8,028 bases of DNA from contig JBCBJZ010000158.1 of assembly GCA_038522635.1 (NCBI GenBank), positions 1 to 8,028 of the forward strand, written 5' to 3'. The notes under the pieces were generated by a model that was given only the letters and a program-made list of their open reading frames with translations, was not told the DNA's origin and ran no database searches. Source of the DNA: JBCBJZ01 sp038522635. GTDB lineage: Bacteria; Pseudomonadota; Alphaproteobacteria; Rhizobiales; Hyphomicrobiaceae. This document shows positions 1 to 4,763 of the stretch, in pieces; positions within the stretch are counted from its first letter, which is position 1, and every line of letters begins with the position of its first letter. The position numbers and the translations under genes were made by a program.

Positions 1-152
1 CAAAGCCCACGACAACAAAGCCTTTGGGCCAGCGGCTCGCATGGGCGATCACCTGGAGCGGCTTTGCGATCACCTTTTCCTGGCTCAACCTGCTGGTCCT
101 TAAGGGCAGCGGCACAATGGTCTTGATGGTGGATGTGATCCAGCGTCTTTGA
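1..152 (+). CDS. C-terminal end of an unrecognised membrane protein (partial)
   Basis: An open frame entering from the left edge is read in codons from position 3 and ends at TGA 150-152, giving 49 visible residues. The piece has a basic, Thr-rich start (KPTTTKPLGQR), one hydrophobic stretch (LAWAITWSGF through LNLLVL, visible residues 13-34) that could span the membrane, and a short end, VDVIQRL. The base before the first full codon rules out an ATG there, so the start lies outside the window. I do not recognise the family. The frame could also be chance, because the piece is short. It reads in the same direction as the GlsB-type gene that follows 132 bp later. Confidence 0.45.
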   Translation, partial: KPTTTKPLGQRLAWAITWSGFAITFSWLNLLVLKGSGTMVLMVDVIQRL

Positions 153-209
153 CCTGCAGCGCGCACCGGCGGATCGGCGGCAAAAAGAAACGCGTCACAT
201 CGTATGCAA

Positions 210-234
210 CGAACTGGTTCACCGACGGGTTGTT
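210..234 (+). promoter_or_regulatory. Possible EcfG-type stress promoter before the GlsB-like gene
   Basis: CGAAC at 210-214 and TGTT at 231-234 are separated by 16 bases. This is one mismatch in each half from the alphaproteobacterial general-stress sigma factor consensus GGAAC-N16/17-CGTT. Transcription would begin near 240, leaving a leader of about 45 bases. An overlapping alternative is GCAAC at 206-210 with GGTT at 228-231. The match is imperfect and such motifs arise by chance; the stress-associated nature of the downstream family is the only independent support. Confidence 0.25.
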
Positions 235-284
235 CGCATGACGTCGCGACCATCAACGACACATGTTCAAGAAGGAGGGGCAGC

Positions 285-539
285 ATGGACCCGCGAATGC
301 GCAGTTTGATCGTGCTGGCAGTGATCGGCTTGGTGGCCGGCTTTCTGGCAAGCTTTATCGTCGGCGGGGGCGGGTTGATGCGCTACCTGGTCACTGGCGT
401 CATCGGCTCGTTTGTCGGCGGGTTTTTGGTCAGCGCCTTTGGCTTGCGCCTCGGCATCGGGAACGCGCTTGTCGAACAGATCATCGTCGCCACCGGCGGT
501 GCGATCGTCGTGGTCCTGCTGGCGCGGCTTATCGCCTGA
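285..539 (+). CDS. GlsB/YeaQ/YmgE family small membrane protein
   Basis: This 84-residue protein is almost entirely hydrophobic and glycine-rich. Three membrane helices are visible: about residues 6-26 (LIVLAVIGLVAGFLASFIVG), 31-53 (around LMRYLVTGVIGSFVGG) and 62-83. Size, three-helix plan and Gly-rich turns match the GlsB/YeaQ/YmgE (transglycosylase-associated, PF04226) family, small inner-membrane proteins often induced by stress and of unknown biochemical function. The ATG at 285 is preferred over the in-frame ATG at 204 because AAGGAGGGG (272-280) lies just upstream and the extra N-terminus would be polar and unlike the family. It precedes lipA on the same strand, but 154 bp and an inverted repeat lie between them, so co-transcription is uncertain. 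Confidence 0.85.
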   Translation: MDPRMRSLIVLAVIGLVAGFLASFIVGGGGLMRYLVTGVIGSFVGGFLVSAFGLRLGIGNALVEQIIVATGGAIVVVLLARLIA

Positions 540-550
540 GCTCATCCGCA

Positions 551-568
551 TCAGGTGGATTCACCTGA
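551..568. repeat. Perfect 7-bp inverted repeat between the GlsB-like gene and lipA
   Basis: TCAGGTG (551-557) and CACCTGA (562-568) are exact reverse complements around GATT. The repeat starts 12 bases after the GlsB-like stop codon. No T-run follows on the plus strand (GGCGAAAG), so an ordinary intrinsic terminator is unlikely. A protein-binding operator or an RNA stem are the alternatives. The centre also contains GATTC (558-562), a GANTC site of the kind methylated by CcrM in alphaproteobacteria. Confidence 0.5.
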
Positions 569-693
569 GGCGAAAGATGAACGGCCAAAGGGCGAACCAC
601 GTCTAACGTGTGCCCGGTCGGCTGCTGCGGTGGCTCGCCGCAAGCTGGACCGGCAGGCTCGCTTTCACACGCGCTAACGCTTACATTTCAGCC

Positions 694-1740
694 ATGGTCA
701 CCGTCGTCGATACCCGCGCCCGCGCGCGCCATCCTGAAAAAGCGCATCGCGCTGACACCGAGGTCCTCAAACGCCCGTCCTGGATCAGGCAGGTGTTACC
801 CGGTTCGGACGAATACGTGCGCACCCGCGCGATCGTGCGCGACGCGAACCTGCACACGGTGTGCGAGGAGGCCGCCTGCCCCAACATCGGCGAATGCTGG
901 TCCAAACGACACGCAACCATGATGATCATGGGCGACACCTGCACGCGAGCCTGCGCGTTCTGCAATGTGCGCACCGGCGTTCCTGAACCGCTGGATGACG
1001 ACGAACCAGCGAATGTAGCGCGCGCCATTGAGGCGTTGGCGTTACGCCACGTGGTCATCACTTCCGTCGACCGTGATGATCTACCCGACGGCGGCGCCCA
1101 GCACTTTGCCGATGTGATCAACGCCATCCGTGCAGCAACGCCGACCACCACGATCGAGATCCTGACGCCGGACTTCTTGCGCAAACCAGGCGCACTTGAA
1201 GTGGTGGTGGCGGCCAAGCCTGACGTCTTCAACCACAACCTCGAGACGGTGCCGGGCCTCTATCTCACGATCCGGCCGGGATCACGCTATTTCCATTCGC
1301 TACGGCTGTTGCAGCAAGTGAAAGAGCTCGACCCGGCGATCTTCACAAAGTCGGGGATCATGGTCGGGCTTGGCGAAACGCGCGATCAGGTGCTGCAGGT
1401 GATGGACGATATGCGCGCGGCCGACATCGATTTCCTGACGATCGGGCAGTATCTCCAGCCCACGCGCAAGCACGCGGCGCTGAAGGCGTACATCACGCCG
1501 GATGAGTTTAAGGCGTATGAGGAGATTGCGCGGGCGAAAGGTTTTGCGATGGTGGCCGCCTCGCCGTTGACGCGGTCGTCGTACCATGCGGATGAGGACT
1601 TCGCGGCCTTGAGAGCAAGCCGCGCTCACGCACAAGCAGACGAGGCGCCGCCGGCCCAGCACGTGCCTGCAACGTGCACCGGCTCCGCGTCCGGCTCCGC
1701 CGCTGCCGCCGAAGCTGCCAACACCGACCGGTTGTCTTGA
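694..1740 (+). CDS. lipA: Lipoyl synthase
   Basis: This radical SAM enzyme inserts two sulfur atoms into protein-bound octanoyl groups, completing the lipoyl cofactor of pyruvate and 2-oxoglutarate dehydrogenases and of the glycine cleavage system. All diagnostic parts are present in the 348-residue product: the auxiliary-cluster cysteines C57, C62 and C68 in CEEAACPNIGECW, the radical SAM CxxxCxxC at C83, C87 and C90 (CTRACAFC), and the C-terminal RSS (294-296), whose serine ligates the auxiliary cluster. GIMVGLGE and TIGQYLQPT are also typical. The ATG at 694 gives the MVTVVDT...HPEKAHR opening usual in alphaproteobacteria. The in-frame GTG at 610 would add 28 atypical residues. No good Shine-Dalgarno is visible before 694. 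After the conserved core there are about 35 extra Ala/Ser/Gly-rich residues not expected in the family. It probably forms an operon with the START-domain gene 13 bp downstream. Confidence 0.97.
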   Translation: MVTVVDTRARARHPEKAHRADTEVLKRPSWIRQVLPGSDEYVRTRAIVRDANLHTVCEEAACPNIGECWSKRHATMMIMGDTCTRACAFCNVRTGVPEPLDDDEPANVARAIEALALRHVVITSVDRDDLPDGGAQHFADVINAIRAATPTTTIEILTPDFLRKPGALEVVVAAKPDVFNHNLETVPGLYLTIRPGSRYFHSLRLLQQVKELDPAIFTKSGIMVGLGETRDQVLQVMDDMRAADIDFLTIGQYLQPTRKHAALKAYITPDEFKAYEEIARAKGFAMVAASPLTRSSYHADEDFAALRASRAHAQADEAPPAQHVPATCTGSASGSAAAAEAANTDRLS

Positions 1741-1753
1741 GGATCGCGCTTCG

Positions 1754-2245
1754 ATGCCCGTCGTCCATACCGCTCACGTGGTTCCGCACTCGCCGCAGCA
1801 AATGTTCGATCTGGTCGCGGATGTGGAGCGCTATCCTGACTTCGTGCCGCTGTGTGATGGGTTGCAGGTCCTCAGGCGTACGCCCCCGAGCGCGCAGGCC
1901 CATGAGGTCATCGACGCGCGGATGAGCGTGGGCTACGGGCCCATCCGCGAGCATTTCATCAGCCGCGTGACGCTCGATCGTACGACGCTCTGCGTCAACG
2001 CTGCCTACCTCGACGGCCCGTTTCGAAGCATGGACAACCGCTGGCAATTCACCACGCACGAAGCGGGCGGGACCCTGGTCAACTTTTACATCGCCTACGA
2101 GTTCAAGTCGCGCATGTTGCAGGCTGTGGTGGGCACCGTGTTCGACCGCGCGTTCAATCGCTTCGTTGCGGCGTTCGAGGCCCGCGCCCATCGCGTTTAC
2201 GGTGATGCGGGCGGCCTCCCCGATGCACCACCGCTAACGGTGTGA
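1754..2245 (+). CDS. RatA/COQ10-type START-domain (SRPBCC) protein
   Basis: The 163-residue product fits the polyketide cyclase/START-like fold group that includes bacterial RatA and mitochondrial COQ10. The N-terminal strand HTAHVVPHSP, the helix MFDLVADVERYPDFVPLCD (residues 17-35), a central segment with GPIREHFISRV, and the closing helix VVGTVFDRAFNRFVAAFEARA are all family-like. COQ10 proteins bind ubiquinone and support respiration. E. coli RatA was reported to block ribosome subunit association. Without the RatB partner nearby, the lipid or quinone role seems the better guess for this alphaproteobacterial copy; that is inference. It starts 13 bp after the lipA stop, so the two genes are probably co-transcribed, as is common in this group. 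It ends only 19 bp from the end of the convergent cinA, with no terminator-like hairpin between them. Confidence 0.88.
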   Translation: MPVVHTAHVVPHSPQQMFDLVADVERYPDFVPLCDGLQVLRRTPPSAQAHEVIDARMSVGYGPIREHFISRVTLDRTTLCVNAAYLDGPFRSMDNRWQFTTHEAGGTLVNFYIAYEFKSRMLQAVVGTVFDRAFNRFVAAFEARAHRVYGDAGGLPDAPPLTV

Positions 2246-2264
2246 CGCGTGTCGGCCCAGCCAA

Positions 2265-2762
2265 TCATCCAGCCTCAAGCGCTGCGTGCAGCATCTCAAG
2301 CGCGGTGACGACCGTCGCCAACCGTACTGCCGAACGCCCGATATCGCCGTAGCGCATGGCGCGTTCGGTTTCGCCATGGACGTGGTGCGAGGTGGCCAAA
2401 TGGACGAGGCCGACCGGCTTGGCCGCGCTGCCACCGCCCGGCCCTGCAACGCCCGTAACGGCGACGCTGATCTGCGCGTTGGAGCGGGTCCGCGCACCGT
2501 GGGCCATGGCGATGGCGACCTCGCCGCTGACGGCACCTTGGCTGGTGATCAGGCTGGGATCGACGCCCAGGAGTTCGGCCTTGGCTTCGTTTGAATAAGT
2601 CAGGAAGCCGCGGTCGAACACGGCGGACGACCCGGCGACCTCCGTCAGCGCGGCAGCGATCAGGCCGCCGGTGCACGATTCTGCCGTGGCGATCATGATG
2701 CCAGCGCCTTGCGCGCGCTGCACGAGATCGCGAGCGGCGCCTATCACCTTCGCGTCGAACAC
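2265..2762 (-). CDS. cinA: CinA C-terminal domain protein, NMN amidohydrolase (PncC type)
   Basis: A standalone CinA_C/PncC domain of 165 residues. Enzymes of this family convert nicotinamide mononucleotide to nicotinic acid mononucleotide and ammonia in NAD recycling. Family motifs are clear: ATAESCTGG (residues 25-33, with the conserved serine S29), GFLTYSNEAKAELLGV (52-67) and TGVAGPGGG (103-111), followed by KPVGLVH. The N-terminal MoCF-like domain of full-length CinA is absent, as is usual for this short form. I chose the GTG at 2762 because GAGGAG lies 6 bases upstream and the resulting MFDAKVIGAARDL start matches the usual MFD-type start. The upstream in-frame ATGs (2786, 2810, 2834) have no ribosome binding site and would add unrelated residues. 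It is convergent with the lipA cluster. Confidence 0.93.
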   Translation of the reverse strand: MFDAKVIGAARDLVQRAQGAGIMIATAESCTGGLIAAALTEVAGSSAVFDRGFLTYSNEAKAELLGVDPSLITSQGAVSGEVAIAMAHGARTRSNAQISVAVTGVAGPGGGSAAKPVGLVHLATSHHVHGETERAMRYGDIGRSAVRLATVVTALEMLHAALEAG

Positions 2763-2768
2763 GGTCGC

Positions 2769-2774
2769 CTCCTC
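2769..2774 (-). promoter_or_regulatory. Ribosome binding site deciding the cinA GTG start
   Basis: On the minus strand GAGGAG occupies 2774-2769, leaving 6 bases (GCGACC) before the GTG at 2762-2760. No comparable site precedes the three in-frame ATGs further upstream, so this site sets the likely start. Confidence 0.75.
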
Positions 2775-2843
2775 GCTTGAGATCATCGGGCAATCGATCG
2801 GGATCACCATAGGTGAGCTCAAAGATGATCTCATCTAATGTGC

Positions 2844-2915
2844 AGAGCAACTTTGGGCGCAAAGGCAAGGCCTCAGTGTTTGGGCAGGTGATTCGCAATT
2901 TGCGCCCGTTGCTCT
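2844..2915. repeat. Long imperfect inverted repeat in the cinA upstream region
   Basis: The left arm is AGAGCAAC (2844-2851) and GGGCGCAAA (2855-2863), interrupted by TTT (2852-2854). The right arm is TTTGCGCCC (2899-2907) then GTTGCTCT (2908-2915). All 17 bases pair once the TTT bulge is allowed, around a 35-base spacer. Neither side has a T-run, so this is not a standard terminator. It could be a leader-RNA stem for cinA, a regulator target, or a remnant of a mobile palindromic element. Confidence 0.7.
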
Positions 2916-3009
2916 AAGCGAGCCCGCAACGCATCACCAACGTAAATGAGCGCGGATCGACCCGCTTGCGAGCCGTTCCACGCCCATGCTCATACCGATA
3001 CCGAAACTG

Positions 3010-3044
3010 AACCGGCGCGCCCTATCCGCCCGCCACGCCCGGTT
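3010..3044 (-). terminator. Weak hairpin after the exported-protein gene
   Basis: Starting 12 bases beyond the stop codon on the minus strand, AACCGG-G-CG pairs with CGCCGGTT (plus-strand arms 3036-3044 and 3010-3017), with one bulged base and an 18-base loop. The sequence that follows on the minus strand, TTCAGTTTCGG, is only mildly T-rich. It may act as a weak or factor-assisted terminator, or may be a chance dyad in GC-rich DNA. Confidence 0.3.
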
Positions 3045-3056
3045 TGCAATGGCCCG

Positions 3057-3566
3057 TCAGTTCGCCGGCTGGGCCACTTGCACGCGTTTTCGCGCGGCTG
3101 CCGTCGGCTGTCGTGGGGGCGTCGCCAGCTTGGCTTTGGCCTTCGCTTTGGCTTTCGCGGCAGCAGCCGCGGCGGGTGCCGCACCTGAACCCCGTGGCGC
3201 AGACGTCGCTGGCGCTTGTGCCGTTGGCGCCGGCGCCACGGTCGCGAGCGTCGGGACAACCGAACACTTCGAGCGGAATTCCGCCTGCGCGGCGTTCAGC
3301 GATGCGACCGACTTCAACGCCTTGCGCTTGATGGTCACGGAACGGGTCTTGCCATCACCGGCCTTTTCGACCCGGGCGACCGTGCCATCGCGCTTCGCCT
3401 GATCGATGAGCTGAGCTAGCTGGTAGCAGCGCGGATTGACCTTCGGCGCCGCCGGCGGTGCGTTCAGCGCAGCCGTTTCAACATTGCCGCCACCGTTCGA
3501 ACAGGCGCTGCCTGCCAGCGCGATCGCGAGCGCACAGCCGACAACCATCATGCGGGTCAGTGCCAT
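3057..3566 (-). CDS. Hypothetical exported protein or lipoprotein with Ala/Lys/Pro-rich tail
   Basis: I do not recognise the family. The 169-residue product opens with a signal peptide: R5, a hydrophobic core VVGCALAIALAG (8-19), then SACS. C22 could be the lipid-attached cysteine, but the residue at -3 is Gly (G-S-A-C), so the lipobox is not canonical and ordinary signal peptidase cleavage is possible. Residues 44-101 form the only ordered-looking part, from NPRCYQLAQLIDQAKRDG to AEFRSKC; C47 and C101 flank it and could form a disulfide in the periplasm. Residues 103-169 are low-complexity Ala, Pro and Lys, including alternating KA repeats. The ATG at 3566 is chosen because AGAGGGGG lies about 8 bases upstream; the in-frame ATG at 3590 adds charged residues before the signal peptide. 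A basic Ala/Lys tail could bind peptidoglycan or anionic polymers, but that is a guess. Confidence 0.75.
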   Translation of the reverse strand: MALTRMMVVGCALAIALAGSACSNGGGNVETAALNAPPAAPKVNPRCYQLAQLIDQAKRDGTVARVEKAGDGKTRSVTIKRKALKSVASLNAAQAEFRSKCSVVPTLATVAPAPTAQAPATSAPRGSGAAPAAAAAAKAKAKAKAKLATPPRQPTAAARKRVQVAQPAN

Positions 3567-3767
3567 CACCGATCCCCCTCTTTTGACCACAGCCCTTGCG
3601 GGCTTCTACGCGTCATTACTGCGCGCAAGGATGGCGCAGGGATAAGGCGCTGTCCTAGGGAAGCCGAGTAAAATCACCTTATTCAAAGGGTTGCGTGTTG
3701 CAGAAGCCACAACTTGGCCGGGGCCACTCACGCCGCGCAGCGGCCAAAAGAAGGCGGCGCTCTGGCC

Positions 3768-3800
3768 AAAAATAAAGGCAGCGCCAGATGTGGCGCTGCC
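3768..3800 (-). terminator. Intrinsic terminator after the membrane microprotein gene
   Basis: On the minus strand GGCAGCGCCA (3800-3791) and TGGCGCTGCC (3786-3777) form a perfect 10-bp GC-rich stem with a 4-base loop, CATC. TTTATTTTT (3776-3768) follows directly, the U-tract of a rho-independent terminator. The stem begins 74 bases after the microprotein stop codon. It reads as a terminator only on the minus strand, which supports a transcript running through 3958-3875. Confidence 0.88.
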
Positions 3801-3870
3801 GTGCAGCGTGTCGGGTTATCGCGTGCGCTGCTGGGGGGCCTGGACGTCAGGTCGGGCGCAGCGCCAGATG
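3778..3870. repeat. 13-bp direct repeat, one copy inside the terminator
   Basis: GCAGCGCCAGATG occurs at 3778-3790 and again, exactly, at 3858-3870. In the minus-strand transcript the downstream copy supplies the loop and most of the 3' arm of the terminator. The upstream copy begins 4 bases after the microprotein stop codon and could pair through 9 bases (TGGCGCTGC with GCAGCGCCA) with the terminator's 5' arm, giving a competing structure. Confidence 0.7.
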
Positions 3871-3874
3871 GCAG

Positions 3875-3958
3875 CTACAGCATGCCTAGCACGAGCGCAG
3901 CCAGAAACCCGAAAGCGGTAAGCGTCACGATGACGTTGATGCGTGATCTCAGTTCCAT
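3875..3958 (-). CDS. 27-residue single-helix membrane microprotein
   Basis: A complete small open frame from ATG (3958-3956) to TAG (3877-3875). The product has a short charged N-terminus, MELRSRIN, then an uninterrupted hydrophobic run VIVTLTAFGFLAALVLGML that fills the rest, so it is one membrane helix with its basic end probably cytoplasmic. Support for real translation: AAGGAGG at 3970-3964 with a 5-base gap to the ATG, one of the strongest ribosome binding sites in the window, and an intrinsic terminator on the same strand downstream. I do not recognise a named family. The N-terminus vaguely recalls the first helix of some sensor kinases, but no kinase sequence follows. It could act as a small regulator of a membrane protein or as a leader peptide for the exported-protein gene about 310 bases further on. 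Confidence 0.72.
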   Translation of the reverse strand: MELRSRINVIVTLTAFGFLAALVLGML

Positions 3959-3963
3959 GTGAG

Positions 3964-3970
3964 CCTCCTT
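3964..3970 (-). promoter_or_regulatory. Shine-Dalgarno of the microprotein gene
   Basis: AAGGAGG on the minus strand, followed by CTCAC and the ATG. It is the main evidence that the 27-codon frame is translated. A possible promoter upstream, with TTGACC at minus-strand 4020-4015 as -35, lacks a convincing -10 and is not marked separately. Confidence 0.75.
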
Positions 3971-4133
3971 GTTCACCCTCTCGTGCGGCCCTTTACCTGT
4001 GGGCTTCTGTGAGAGGTCAACGGCGTTGAAGCACCGTTTCCGAAACACAAGAATAGGTGGGGACGCTCCGGTGTCACAAGAAAAAAAGTTTGTGCGTTGC
4101 GATATTGTAGCGCCGACTTAAGTTGTATTTCAT

Positions 4134-4152
4134 TGTATCCAAAGGGGATACA
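4134..4152. repeat. 7-bp inverted repeat in the AT-richer intergenic segment
   Basis: TGTATCC (4134-4140) and GGATACA (4146-4152) are exact reverse complements around AAAGG. No T-run follows on the plus strand. Possible roles are an operator for the divergent region or a short RNA stem. Confidence 0.45.
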
Positions 4153-4640
4153 CTTGAGCGAACGTCGTGTAGACTTTCGATAATTCAAGTATTCGCAGGG
4201 CGATTGGCAAGTTTGTCGGCGTATTCCGCGAACAATGCCAGCCCAGACCGATGTTTTAGCCAAGGTCGTCGCTGTATTAACCAGCTTCTACACGGCGCGC
4301 CGGTTGCGGCCCGTTTGATCGATCTTCGATACCGATCGTCTCGAATGGTGATCGTGGTAGTCTGTGGAAAAGTGCGGCTGGCGCTCCCGCGAGGGCGCGA
4401 GGTCGGATCTCGTTGCGCACCTGCGAAGGCGCACCAGCTTCAATTGAGGCGGCTTTGTGGCCAACTCGAACTGGGGCGGCGTAGGATGTTGAAATGGCCG
4501 CATCCCACGTCTCTTTCGCAGGCGCATCGCAGCCCCCCTGCGCACCCTCGCGCGATCGGGCTTGACGACGAGCCCACCGGACGTGTCACAAGCGAGGCAA
4601 GACCATCATCGCCGCGGTCGTCCACGGCCAAGATCACCAG

Positions 4641-4680
4641 CCAGCATCCCCTGGCCAGCATCCCCTGGCCAGCATCCTGG
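4641..4680. repeat. 14-bp tandem repeat, almost three copies
   Basis: CCAGCATCCCCTGG is repeated exactly at 4641-4654 and 4655-4668, and a third copy, CCAGCATCCTGG (4669-4680), lacks two C. Each unit begins with CCAG and ends with CTGG, so each can form a small dyad. The array ends 83 bases before the acrylyl-CoA reductase start and is likely in its leader or promoter region. Slippage between copies could make its length variable. Confidence 0.85.
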
Positions 4681-4763
4681 GGCCCGCATCATCAAGTTGC
4701 ATCCCCTTGGCGGCTCCCCTTCAGTCGCGCCTTTCCCCGTCACCCCCAACCACCGAGAGCACC

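Larger units (their letters stand above)
2763..3056. other. Gene-free stretch upstream of cinA
   Basis: This stretch lies between the cinA start and the end of the exported-protein gene, both on the minus strand. Open frames crossing it are Arg-rich and match no family I know. It contains the long inverted repeat at 2844-2915, a small palindrome at 2823-2836 (AGATGA-TC-TCATCT) and a weak hairpin just after the exported-protein gene. The cinA promoter should lie here, but I cannot place -35 and -10 boxes with confidence. Confidence 0.6.
3567..3874. other. Gene-free stretch between the exported-protein gene and the microprotein gene
   Basis: No convincing coding frame is present on either strand. 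The stretch holds the intrinsic terminator at 3768-3800, the 13-bp direct repeat at 3778-3790 and 3858-3870, and a short stem AGCCC-TTGC-GGGCT (3591-3604) in the leader of the exported-protein gene. The promoter of that gene should lie around 3600-3760 on the minus strand. I see no sigma-70-like pair good enough to mark. Confidence 0.6.
3971..4763. other. Large gene-free region, AT-richer in its first third
   Basis: About 800 bases lie between the microprotein gene and the acrylyl-CoA reductase gene. Long frames exist on both strands (for example 4123-4767 plus and 4263-3973 minus), but they are rich in Arg, Ser and Pro, have no supporting ribosome binding site and resemble no family. From about 4075 to 4310 the DNA is visibly AT-richer than the rest of the window, with an A-run at 4080-4087. 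It contains a stem TGTATCC-AAAGG-GGATACA (4134-4152). Further right are a short stem GGGCT...AGCCC (4558-4575) and the 14-bp tandem repeat. Promoters for both flanking divergent genes should lie here. Confidence 0.6.

Noticed and set aside
610..693. Upstream GTG start giving LipA 28 more residues
   Set aside because: No ribosome binding site precedes the GTG, the added residues are unlike LipA, and the ATG at 694 gives the expected alphaproteobacterial N-terminus.
681..2191. Long minus-strand frames opposite lipA and the START-domain gene
   Set aside because: They overlap strongly supported genes, are Arg/Ser/His-rich and have no family-like motifs; such frames are common opposite GC-rich genes.
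1754..2245. A toxin-antitoxin system based on the RatA-like protein
   Set aside because: No RatB or other antitoxin-like gene is adjacent. The lipA neighbourhood and COQ10 similarity fit a housekeeping lipid or quinone role better.
2265..2762. Truncated CinA lacking its N-terminal domain
   Set aside because: Standalone CinA_C/PncC proteins of this length are normal, and the start is well supported, so this is not a pseudogene.
3973..4263. 96-codon minus-strand frame upstream of the microprotein gene
   Set aside because: It has no ribosome binding site or recognisable pattern, and it covers the AT-richer patch and probable promoter region.
4641..4680. CRISPR array
   Set aside because: The repeats are only 14 bases, directly adjacent with no spacers, and no cas gene is present.
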